Shown here: piece by piece, positions 5,974 to 11,895 of the stretch
How positions within the stretch are numbered: the first letter of the stretch is position 1
How the letters are laid out: each line of letters opens with the position of its first letter
From: CAYLPJ01 sp964385465
Lineage (GTDB): Bacteria > Planctomycetota > Phycisphaerae > SM23-33
Direction of reading: 5' to 3'
DNA: 11,895 nucleotides
Assembly (NCBI GenBank): GCA_964385465.1
Contig: CAYLPJ010000095.1
Coordinates: forward strand, 1 to 11,895
The notes under the pieces: generated by a model
Told to the model about the DNA's origin: nothing
Database searches by the model: none
Seen by the model: the letters and a program-made list of their open reading frames with translations, nothing else
Program-made: the position numbers and the translations under genes

Positions 5974-7710
5974 ATGAACCTCCGCAACGAGCTCGACAAG
6001 CGATTCCGGCAGGCCTTCCTCGCCGCCGGGGCGCCCGAGGACGCCGACGCCCTCGTCGCCCCGGCCGCACGGCCCGAATTCGGGGACTACCAGGCCAACG
6101 GCGCCATGCCCGCCGCCAAGCGGATGAAGACCAACCCGCGCGAGCTGGCGGAGCAGGTCATCGGCGAAGTCGACCTGGCCGACCTCGCCGCGTCCGTCGA
6201 GGTCGCCGGGCCGGGGTTCATCAACATCTCGCTCCGCGACGACTGGCTGGCCGGGGAGCTGACCCGCCGCGTCGGCGACGCGGGCCTCGGCCTCGACGCG
6301 CCGCGGGACCCGCAGACCGTCGTGGTGGACTACTCGGCCCCGAACCTCGCCAAGGAGATGCACGTCGGGCACCTCCGCAGCACGATCATCGGCGACGCCC
6401 TGGCCCGCACGCTTGCCGCCCTCGGCCACGATGTCATCCGCCAGAACCACGTCGGCGACTGGGGCACGCAGTTCGGGATGCTGGTGGCCTACCTCAAGGA
6501 GGCCCGCGCCGCCGAGGCCGGGGCCGACCTGGAGGACCTCGAGGAGTTCTACCGCCAGGCCAAGCGGCGGTTCGACGAGGACGCCGCGTTCGCCGACGCC
6601 GCCCGGGCCGAGGTCGTCGGCCTGCAGGGAGGCCGCGCCGAGACGCTGAAGATGTGGCGGGGCTTCCGTGAGATCTCGCTGAGCCACTGCCGGGCCGTCT
6701 ACGACGTCCTCGGCGTCAGCCTCGCCGACGCCGACGTCCGCGGCGAGAGCGCCTACAACGACGACCTCGCCCGCGTCGTCGCCGACCTCGACGCCGCCGG
6801 GATGCTCACCGAGAGCCGGGGCGCCCGCTGCGTGTTCCTCGACGAGTTCACCGGCAAGGACGGCGAGCCGCTGCCGGTCATCGTCCAGAAGACCGGCGGG
6901 GGGTTCCTCTACGCCACCACGGACCTCGCGGCCCTTCGCTACCGGGCGAAGGACCTCGGCGCCGACCGCGTCCTCTACGTCGTCGACGCCCGCCAGTCGC
7001 TGCACTTCCAGCAGGTCTTCGCCGTCGCGCGGAAGGCCGGCTTTGTCGGCGAGGACTGCTCGCTGGAGCACGTGCCCTTCGGGACCATGCTCGGGCCCGA
7101 CGGCAAGCCGTTCAAGACGCGAGAGGGCGGGGCCGTCAAGCTCATGGACCTGCTCGCCGAGGCCGAGCGGCGGGCCTACCGGCTCGTCACCGACAAGAGC
7201 CCCGACCTGCCCGAGGACCGGCGCAACGAGATCGCCCGCGCCGTCGGCGTCGGGGCCGTCAAGTACGCCGACCTCAGCCAGAACCGCACCAGCGATTACG
7301 TCTTCGACTGGGACCGGATGCTCTCGCTGGAGGGCAACACCGCGCCGTACATGCAGTACGCCTACGCCCGCGTCCGGTCGATCTTCCGCAAGGCCCGCGA
7401 CGCCGGGCTGACCGTCGCCGACGACGCCCCGATCGCACTCGGCCACCCCGCCGAGCGGACGCTCGCGCTGAAGCTCGCCCGCTACCCCGAGACCGTCGCC
7501 GCCGTCGCCCGCGAGTGCCAGCCCAACCTCCTCTGCACCTACCTCTACGACCTCGCCGGGGCGTACATGGGCTTCTACGAGTCCTGCCCCGTCCTCAAGG
7601 CCGGCGACGATGCCGTCGCCGCCAGCCGCCTGGCCCTCTGCCGCCTCACCGCCGAGACCGTCCGTGCCGGCCTCGGCCTGCTCGGCATCGAGACCATCGA
7701 GCGGATGTAA
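5974..7710 (+). CDS. argS: Arginyl-tRNA synthetase (class I)
   Basis: This 578-residue cytoplasmic enzyme attaches arginine to tRNA-Arg using ATP and releases AMP and pyrophosphate. The N-terminal additional domain (about 1-110) contains FGDYQANGAMPAAK (36-49). The class I signature is SAPNLAKEMHVGHLRST (121-137), with the HIGH-type motif at HVGH 130-133. NHVGDWGTQFGMLV (158-171) is the typical downstream block. The second signature loop is KPFKTREGG (378-386), the usual ArgS replacement for KMSK. A DALR-type anticodon-binding domain follows (about 455-578), including YMQYAYARVRSIFRKA (459-474) and YLYDLAGAYMGFYE (523-536). Length and motifs are complete. No strong Shine-Dalgarno sequence is seen before the ATG; AGG near 5961 is the nearest. 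It is co-oriented with rsfS after a 204-bp gap, so it may have its own promoter. Confidence 0.97.
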   Translation: MNLRNELDKRFRQAFLAAGAPEDADALVAPAARPEFGDYQANGAMPAAKRMKTNPRELAEQVIGEVDLADLAASVEVAGPGFINISLRDDWLAGELTRRVGDAGLGLDAPRDPQTVVVDYSAPNLAKEMHVGHLRSTIIGDALARTLAALGHDVIRQNHVGDWGTQFGMLVAYLKEARAAEAGADLEDLEEFYRQAKRRFDEDAAFADAARAEVVGLQGGRAETLKMWRGFREISLSHCRAVYDVLGVSLADADVRGESAYNDDLARVVADLDAAGMLTESRGARCVFLDEFTGKDGEPLPVIVQKTGGGFLYATTDLAALRYRAKDLGADRVLYVVDARQSLHFQQVFAVARKAGFVGEDCSLEHVPFGTMLGPDGKPFKTREGGAVKLMDLLAEAERRAYRLVTDKSPDLPEDRRNEIARAVGVGAVKYADLSQNRTSDYVFDWDRMLSLEGNTAPYMQYAYARVRSIFRKARDAGLTVADDAPIALGHPAERTLALKLARYPETVAAVARECQPNLLCTYLYDLAGAYMGFYESCPVLKAGDDAVAASRLALCRLTAETVRAGLGLLGIETIERM

Positions 7711-7718
7711 CGCCGGGG

Positions 7719-7744
7719 CCCGCCGGCGTCGCACGGCCGGCGGG
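7719..7744 (+). terminator. Stem-loop directly after argS
   Basis: CCCGCCGGC (7719-7727) pairs perfectly with GCCGGCGGG (7736-7744) around an 8-nt loop, starting 8 nt after the argS stop. The stem is strong, but no T-run follows. Its position suggests an RNA 3'-end or termination role. Confidence 0.4.
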
Positions 7745-7809
7745 GCGTCCGTTGGCGGGTCGGGCTCTCCCCCCCGGGCTCATCGGGGCCGGACATTCGC
7801 CCGCCGGGC

Positions 7810-7837
7810 TTGGCGTCGGAGGATTCCATGGTAGAAT
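7810..7837 (+). promoter_or_regulatory. Candidate sigma70-type promoter of the FG-GAP/PEP-CTERM gene
   Basis: TTGGCG (7810-7815) and TAGAAT (7832-7837) are separated by 16 nt. The -10 match is good and sits in a locally AT-richer stretch. The start codon is at 7866, so the leader would be only about 20 nt. Confidence 0.45.
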
Positions 7838-7865
7838 CGTCCCGCCCCAAGACGGGAACGCGGCC

Positions 7866-9884
7866 ATGAACTTGCCGTCCCCCACACCGCACGGCCTTCG
7901 TCGAGGGCGCCGGCTGAGCGTCTACGCGGCCTGTGCTTGCGCGATGATCCTCGCGCCCGCCGCGGTGGCCTTCGCCGGCCAGCCCGTGCAACTTGTCCCA
8001 CCAGACCCCGCCGCCGAGGACCTCTTCGGCCAGAGCGTCGCGATCGACGGTGGGTGGCTCGTCTGCGGCGCGCCCGGGCGAGCCGGCCCCGACGGCCCCC
8101 AATGCGGGGCAGCCTACGTCTACCGCCGCGAGGGGCGGGACTGGCTGCCCGACGCCACACTCACCGCCGCCGCGCCCGCCGCCGGCGGCCGCGCCGGACA
8201 GGCCGTCGGGATCTCCGGCGAGACCCTCGCCGTCGCAAGCCCGTCGCTCGACGATCGGCCGGGCGTGGTGCACCTCTTCGGCCGCGAGGACGGCGCCTGG
8301 GCCCTGCGGTCCGAGCTGACAGCCGCCGCGTCGACGCCCGACGACGCCTTCGGCTTCTCGCTGTCGCTGGCGGGAGGCTGCCTGGCCGTCGGGGCGTACC
8401 GCGACCATGCCGCCGGCACGGCGGCGGGGGCGGTCTACGTCTTCGAGCGCGATGGGGGGTCGTGGGTCGAGCGGCCGCTGGAGCCCGTGCCCGGCCTGGC
8501 GGAGAATGACTACATGGGCTACGCCGTGGCCACCGACGGCGAATGGCTGGCCGCGGGGGCCTGGCGCGACGGTGCCGGCGGCACGAAGGCCGGGGCCGTC
8601 CATCTCTTCCACCGCGACCCCGCCGGCTGGGGGTACGCGGGCAAGCTGACCGCGCCGTCCCCCGCCGTCAACGACCGGTTCGGCAGCGCCGTGGCGATCG
8701 CCGGCGGGCGGCTGGCCGTCGCGTCGCCCGGCGCCGGCGACGCCGGCGCGGTGGACGTCTACGAACTGGGCGCCGGCACGTGGCCTCACGAGGCACGGTT
8801 GACGGGCGAGAGCGCCGCCGACGGCGACGATTTCGGTGCGAGCCTGGCCTTCGACGGCGAGGACCTCGTCGTCGGCGCGCCCCGCGACGACGATGGCGGC
8901 GGCGACGGCGGGGCCGCCTACGTGTTCACCCGCGACGGCGGCGCCTGGCGGGAGGCCGGCAAGCTCATCGCCGACGGGCCCGAGCGGGGGCTCGGCGCGT
9001 CGGTGGCCGTCGACGACGGCCTCGTCCTGGCGGGCACGCCCGAGGCGTACCGGCAGGGCTGGAAGAACGCCGGCGGCGCCTGCCTGGCGCCCGCGGGCAC
9101 GCGGACGGTACGCCTGCCCGGTGCCGCGGGGGACTTCCACGATCCCAACGCGTGGTCCGCCGGCCCGCCGGCCGCGGGACTGCACGCCCGCATCGACGAC
9201 GCCGACGTCGCCCTCGCCGGGCCCGCCGAGGCGGGCACCGTCGAGGTCGGCCCCGGCGGCCGCCTCCTCGCCGACGCCAACGCCTCGCTCGCGCTCACCG
9301 GCGGACTTACCGTCGCCGACGGCGAGCCCGCCCGCGTGGACCTCGCCGAGGCCGGGCTGCGGTTCCTCGGCGACGGCCCCCACGTGCTCGAAGCACAGGC
9401 CCTCCAGATCGGCCGGCTGATCGTCGAGGACGGCGTGCTGGCGCCGGCCGCGCCGGGCGGCGGCCTGGCCGCCGTCGCGGGCGAACTGGCCCTCGGCCCC
9501 GGCGCGACGGTGGACCTCGCCGGCGGGACGCTCGCCTTCGGCGACGGCCCGCTGCACACGCTGCTGCCGGGCGACACGGACCTCGATGGCGACGTGGACG
9601 CCGCCGACCTCGCCGTCCTCCGCGCCCACTTCGACAACGGCCCCGCCGGGTGGACCGCCGGCGACCTCGATGGCGACGGCGCTGTCGGCCCCGCCGACTA
9701 CCTCCTGCTCAAACGCTCCCTCGGCCGCACGCCGCCGCCTCCGCTGCTGCCCGAGCCGACCGCCGCCGTCGCCTTCGCCCTCGCCGCCGCGGCGGCCGCG
9801 CTTCGCCGCCGGCGCCGCGACGGTCGCCGGCCCGGGTCCCGCGGCCGGCAGGAAGGGCGTGCGGCGGCCTGGCGGAGGCGATAG
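7866..9884 (+). CDS. Secreted seven-repeat FG-GAP-like beta-propeller protein with dockerin-like region and PEP-CTERM tail
   Basis: The 672-residue product starts with a signal peptide: RRGRR, a hydrophobic stretch to about 34, and a likely cut after AFA at 37. Seven FG-GAP-like repeats follow, with cores near 54 (FGQSVAI), 111, 162 (FGFSLSL), 217, 272 (FGSAVAI), 323 (FGASLAF) and 376, which suggests a complete seven-bladed propeller. DFHDPNAWSAG (423-433) opens a Gly/Ala-rich, probably beta-stranded region to about 565. Two calcium-loop motifs, DTDLDGDVDAAD (570-581) and DLDGDGAVGPAD (600-611), resemble a type I dockerin. LLPEP (627-631), an Ala-rich helix and RRRRR (647-651) form a PEP-CTERM sorting signal, which an exosortase would process. 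Unusually, 21 more residues follow. They overlap the convergent gene. The start was placed at 7866 to give the signal peptide; its ribosome-binding site is poor. The ligand is unknown. Confidence 0.88.
   Translation: MNLPSPTPHGLRRGRRLSVYAACACAMILAPAAVAFAGQPVQLVPPDPAAEDLFGQSVAIDGGWLVCGAPGRAGPDGPQCGAAYVYRREGRDWLPDATLTAAAPAAGGRAGQAVGISGETLAVASPSLDDRPGVVHLFGREDGAWALRSELTAAASTPDDAFGFSLSLAGGCLAVGAYRDHAAGTAAGAVYVFERDGGSWVERPLEPVPGLAENDYMGYAVATDGEWLAAGAWRDGAGGTKAGAVHLFHRDPAGWGYAGKLTAPSPAVNDRFGSAVAIAGGRLAVASPGAGDAGAVDVYELGAGTWPHEARLTGESAADGDDFGASLAFDGEDLVVGAPRDDDGGGDGGAAYVFTRDGGAWREAGKLIADGPERGLGASVAVDDGLVLAGTPEAYRQGWKNAGGACLAPAGTRTVRLPGAAGDFHDPNAWSAGPPAAGLHARIDDADVALAGPAEAGTVEVGPGGRLLADANASLALTGGLTVADGEPARVDLAEAGLRFLGDGPHVLEAQALQIGRLIVEDGVLAPAAPGGGLAAVAGELALGPGATVDLAGGTLAFGDGPLHTLLPGDTDLDGDVDAADLAVLRAHFDNGPAGWTAGDLDGDGAVGPADYLLLKRSLGRTPPPPLLPEPTAAVAFALAAAAAALRRRRRDGRRPGSRGRQEGRAAAWRRR
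9570..9701 (+). other. Dockerin-like pair of calcium-binding loops
   Basis: Residues 569-612 of the FG-GAP protein contain two DxDxDG loops, each followed by a short helix (AADLAVLRAHF and PADYLLLKRSL). In Planctomycetota such repeats commonly precede PEP-CTERM tails and need not mean cellulosome assembly. Confidence 0.75.
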
Positions 9885-11575
9885 ATGCCCACGTCGTCGA
9901 ACCAGGCAACGTCCTCGTCGGACGCCTGGCCGCTGACGCCCAGCAGCAGGACGAACTTGCCGACGCCCTCGGGGACCTCGACGACGGTGAAGGCCTCGCG
10001 CCACTGATCCCGCGGGCCGCGGGCCTGGAACCGGCGGTCGTGCGACTGGGCGGTCCAGGCGTCGTCGGCCGTCTGCCAGCGGGCGTGCAGCCACGTCCGC
10101 CCGCGCCCGGTGAGCCTGCGCCGGACGGCGACGGCCAGCAGCTCGCCCGGGCGGACGGCGACCTTCTGGAGGAAGCAGCCCTCCGCGGCCCCGGAGGCGC
10201 GGGCGGAGCCCGGCCCGGTGGCCCCGGCGCGGCGGTCCCATGTGAACGAGCCCTCCGAGCCCGACGCCTGCCAGGCCGACCAGCCCGCCGGGGGGCCCTG
10301 GCGCCACGTGGCGGTCCGGCCGTCGGGCAGCTCGACGGCCTCGGCGGAGAAGTCGCCGTTGCGGGCGAGGTTGGCGGCCTGGGCCTTCTCGCCCATCTCG
10401 GCCAGGCGGCGCCGGGCATAGGCGATCGGGTCCCGGGCCAGGGCGAGTGCCTGTTCGCAGCCGGGCAGCGCCTCCGGCCAGCTCTGCCGGCGGACGCGCG
10501 GGTTCGGCGTCGGCCACCAGCGGAACTTCTCGCCGTACACCCACACGTACTCGTCGGCCACGCGGAGGGCGGTGCGCGCGTTGGCGGCCAGGCGGTCCAC
10601 CCGCGGCCCGCCGAGGCCGTCGATGTACCAGGAGCTCCAGCGGGAGTCCGCCGGGTTCCAGTAGGCGTCGAGGTACAGCCCGAAGCTCACCTGCACCTGC
10701 GCCCGGTACGCGCGGCGGTTGGCGCCGCTGACGAGCTGCTGGCAGGCGCCCTTGACGGCCACCGCGGCCTCGAGGTACTCCCGCACGCTGTTGTACCGGT
10801 AGGCCGCCTCGCAGCCGTCGACGAACGTCGCCTCCGGCCCGGCGGCGTCGAGCATGCCGTCCAGGAACGCCGGCAGCAGGCCGTAGTGCATGCCCGCCAG
10901 GGCCCCGGCGGCGTCCTGCCGACCCGTGGCGCGGACGACGACGCTGTTGAGGAAGTAGCAGAACAGCGTGATGTCGGGGTACTCCGCCGCGACGGCCCGC
11001 ATGACGTCCCCCCCGCGGCGGCGGGCCTGGGCGGCGTAGGCGGAGAAGGTGTGCTCGTCGCGGCCGGGCTGGCTGCGGTAGTCGAACGCCCGGTGGGGCG
11101 GGGTGTACGGCTCGGGGTCGAACAGGAGGCCCTTGAGCCCCCCGCGTCGGGCGACGCCGGCGGCGAGGGCCCAGTGCCGGACGATTGCCCGCCAGCCCGC
11201 GTCGTCGAAGAAGTCCACGTCCCCCGGGTTCGCGCCGACCAGGGCGAAGTTGTCCGTCAGGCGCTTCGAGCGGCAGGCGCGGAGGTTCTCGACGCAATGG
11301 GCGAACCACTCGGCCTGCCACGTCGCGCCAGAGAAGGTCTGCCGCATGGGCACGCGCCCGCCTTCCCCGTCCCGCCCGACAAGCTGCACCACCACGCCGT
11401 CGAACGGCCTCTTCTCCATGGCCGACAGGTTCGCCCGCAGCCGGGCGCTGTCGGGGTGGTCCCAGCCGGTCTGGATGAGCTTCTTCTCACGCGGCGCGAG
11501 TTCCGGCGGTTCGGCCGGCACCGCCGGCGCGGACATGGCAATCAGGATCGCGAGGATCGGGAAAGGCATTCTCAT
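9698..11575 (-). CDS. Secreted protein of unknown function with a probable barrel-type enzyme domain and CBM-like beta-sandwich
   Basis: The 625-residue product begins with a signal peptide (MRMPFPILAILIAMSAPAVPA, likely cut after Ala21). Residues about 30-390 look like a TIM-barrel-type enzyme: KKLIQTGWD (31-39), EKRPFDGVVVQL (54-65), GLLFDPEPY (149-157, acidic pair Asp153/Glu155 at a strand end), PDITLFCYFLN (200-210) and DEYVWVYGEKFRWW (341-354). Residues about 402-567 (LARNGDFS to WFDDVGIYRL) resemble a carbohydrate-binding module of the CBM4/9 type. A glycoside hydrolase or related polysaccharide-acting role is inferred, not shown. The last ~58 residues are low-complexity and lie antisense to the dockerin/PEP-CTERM end of the neighbouring gene. 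ATG 11575 is chosen over 11593 because GAGGAGAG precedes it. Confidence 0.8.
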   Translation of the reverse strand: MRMPFPILAILIAMSAPAVPAEPPELAPREKKLIQTGWDHPDSARLRANLSAMEKRPFDGVVVQLVGRDGEGGRVPMRQTFSGATWQAEWFAHCVENLRACRSKRLTDNFALVGANPGDVDFFDDAGWRAIVRHWALAAGVARRGGLKGLLFDPEPYTPPHRAFDYRSQPGRDEHTFSAYAAQARRRGGDVMRAVAAEYPDITLFCYFLNSVVVRATGRQDAAGALAGMHYGLLPAFLDGMLDAAGPEATFVDGCEAAYRYNSVREYLEAAVAVKGACQQLVSGANRRAYRAQVQVSFGLYLDAYWNPADSRWSSWYIDGLGGPRVDRLAANARTALRVADEYVWVYGEKFRWWPTPNPRVRRQSWPEALPGCEQALALARDPIAYARRRLAEMGEKAQAANLARNGDFSAEAVELPDGRTATWRQGPPAGWSAWQASGSEGSFTWDRRAGATGPGSARASGAAEGCFLQKVAVRPGELLAVAVRRRLTGRGRTWLHARWQTADDAWTAQSHDRRFQARGPRDQWREAFTVVEVPEGVGKFVLLLGVSGQASDEDVAWFDDVGIYRLRQAAARPSCRPRDPGRRPSRRRRRSAAAAAARAKATAAVGSGSSGGGGVRPRERLSRR

Positions 11576-11580
11576 CGCGG

Positions 11581-11588
11581 CTCTCCTC
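11581..11588 (-). promoter_or_regulatory. Strong Shine-Dalgarno site that fixes the start of the secreted enzyme-like gene
   Basis: On the minus strand GAGGAGAG ends 5 nt before the ATG at 11575. The in-frame ATG at 11593 lies upstream of this site and cannot use it; another ATG follows at 11569. The 11575 start gives a well-formed signal peptide. Confidence 0.65.
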
Positions 11589-11635
11589 GTCATCGGCGGC
11601 CGTCCCGCGGCTGCGGCCCGCCGCCGGTCCAGCCC

Positions 11636-11664
11636 AGCACACCGCGCCGCCCCGCCTACGTCAA
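11636..11664 (-). promoter_or_regulatory. Weak promoter candidate for the minus-strand secreted gene
   Basis: On the minus strand TTGACG (11664-11659) is a good -35. TGTGCT (11641-11636) follows after 17 nt but is a poor -10, matching the consensus at only three positions. The location, about 60 nt before the start codon, is sensible. An activator or an alternative sigma factor could compensate. Confidence 0.25.
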
Positions 11665-11685
11665 GCCCGCGCGCCGCCACCCTCA

Positions 11686-11740
11686 TTCGCCAACCGGGAA
11701 CACGTTCGCCAACAGCACGACGCCGCCTTTCCTCGCCAAC
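11686..11740. repeat. Three direct copies of TCGCCAAC upstream of the minus-strand gene
   Basis: The octamer TCGCCAAC occurs in three copies. Two are extended to TTCGCCAAC, at 11686-11694 and 11705-11713 (19 nt apart). The third, CTCGCCAAC, is at 11732-11740 (27 nt further). They lie just upstream of the candidate -35 of the secreted enzyme-like gene, a plausible place for an operator. No protein partner can be named. Confidence 0.35.
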
Positions 11741-11895
11741 GCGGTCCGCCCTCCCCGAGACGTGGTCGCGGCAAGCGTGCCAACGTCGGGCGCGGAAGTC
11801 GCCCCGCTCGCCCCGTCGAACCGGCGCGCCGCCGGCCTCTTGCCCCACTCGAAAGCGGCGTCGTTGCCGCCGCATCTCTGAAAGCGGGGCTGTCA

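Larger units (their letters stand above)
11576..11895. other. Upstream region of the minus-strand gene; no gene seen
   Basis: These 320 bases carry open frames only because stop codons are rare at this base composition. The translations are Arg/Ala-rich with no recognisable domain. The stretch contains the Shine-Dalgarno site, a weak promoter candidate and a repeated octamer, each listed separately. Near the window edge is GCGGC-GTCGTT-GCCGC, a small hairpin without a T-tract. Confidence 0.5.

Noticed and set aside
5311..7734. An 807-codon open frame on the minus strand opposite argS and rsfS
   Set aside because: Antisense shadow caused by high third-position GC; low-complexity translation and no recognisable motif.
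7515..7865. Upstream extension of the FG-GAP gene into argS
   Set aside because: The overlapped part is ArgS coding in another frame, and a proper signal peptide begins at 7866.
7575..11321. A 1248-codon open frame on the minus strand
   Set aside because: It lies out of frame with the secreted enzyme-like gene and antisense to the FG-GAP gene. Its composition is Arg/Gly/Pro-rich and no domain is seen.
11576..11875. Extension of the minus-strand secreted gene by 100 residues
   Set aside because: The signal peptide and a strong Shine-Dalgarno sequence place the start at 11575. The extension is Arg-rich without domain features.
8543..11881. A 1112-codon open frame on the plus strand
   Set aside because: Out of frame with the FG-GAP gene, then antisense to the minus-strand gene; Arg-rich artefact of base composition.

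Overview
The window is very GC-rich DNA with strong G/C preference at third codon positions. It most likely comes from a Planctomycetota bacterium, possibly class Phycisphaerae. That assignment is an inference. It rests on a secreted protein combining a beta-propeller, a dockerin-like calcium-binding pair and a PEP-CTERM sorting tail, on a K+-dependent membrane pyrophosphatase, and on a secreted carbohydrate-enzyme-like protein of a type common in that phylum. No mobile element, CRISPR array, rRNA or tRNA was recognised.

Layout. (1) 108-1607, plus strand: a D-hexose-6-phosphate-mutarotase-like domain fused to an SRPBCC/AHSA1 domain. (2) 1702-2106, minus strand: a YbgC-type hotdog acyl-CoA thioesterase, convergent with gene 1. 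(3) 2291-7710, plus strand: a housekeeping block with rpsU (bS21), a membrane-bound pyrophosphatase (hppA) carrying an extra ~110-residue loop, rsfS starting 13 bp after it, and argS. A candidate sigma70-type promoter with a nearly symmetric -10 element lies between the thioesterase and rpsU and could serve both directions. (4) 7866-9884, plus strand: a secreted seven-repeat FG-GAP-like propeller protein with a dockerin-like region and PEP-CTERM tail. (5) 9698-11575, minus strand: a secreted protein with a probable barrel-like enzyme domain and a C-terminal beta-sandwich resembling a carbohydrate-binding module. Genes 4 and 5 converge and overlap by 187 bp at their 3' ends. (6) 11576-11895: upstream DNA of gene 5 with a weak promoter candidate and a repeated octamer, but no gene.

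Functional reading. The central block groups translation genes (bS21, the ribosome-silencing factor RsfS, arginyl-tRNA synthetase) with an ion pump that consumes pyrophosphate, which aminoacyl-tRNA synthetases produce. This fits a growth- and energy-coupled cluster, though co-transcription beyond hppA-rsfS is not proven. Genes 4 and 5 are exported and probably act at the cell surface, perhaps on polysaccharides. The points most worth following are the extracytoplasmic insertion in the pyrophosphatase, the mutarotase-SRPBCC fusion, the overlapping convergent 3' ends of genes 4 and 5, and the unassigned secreted enzyme-like family. No clearly new multi-gene system could be demonstrated.
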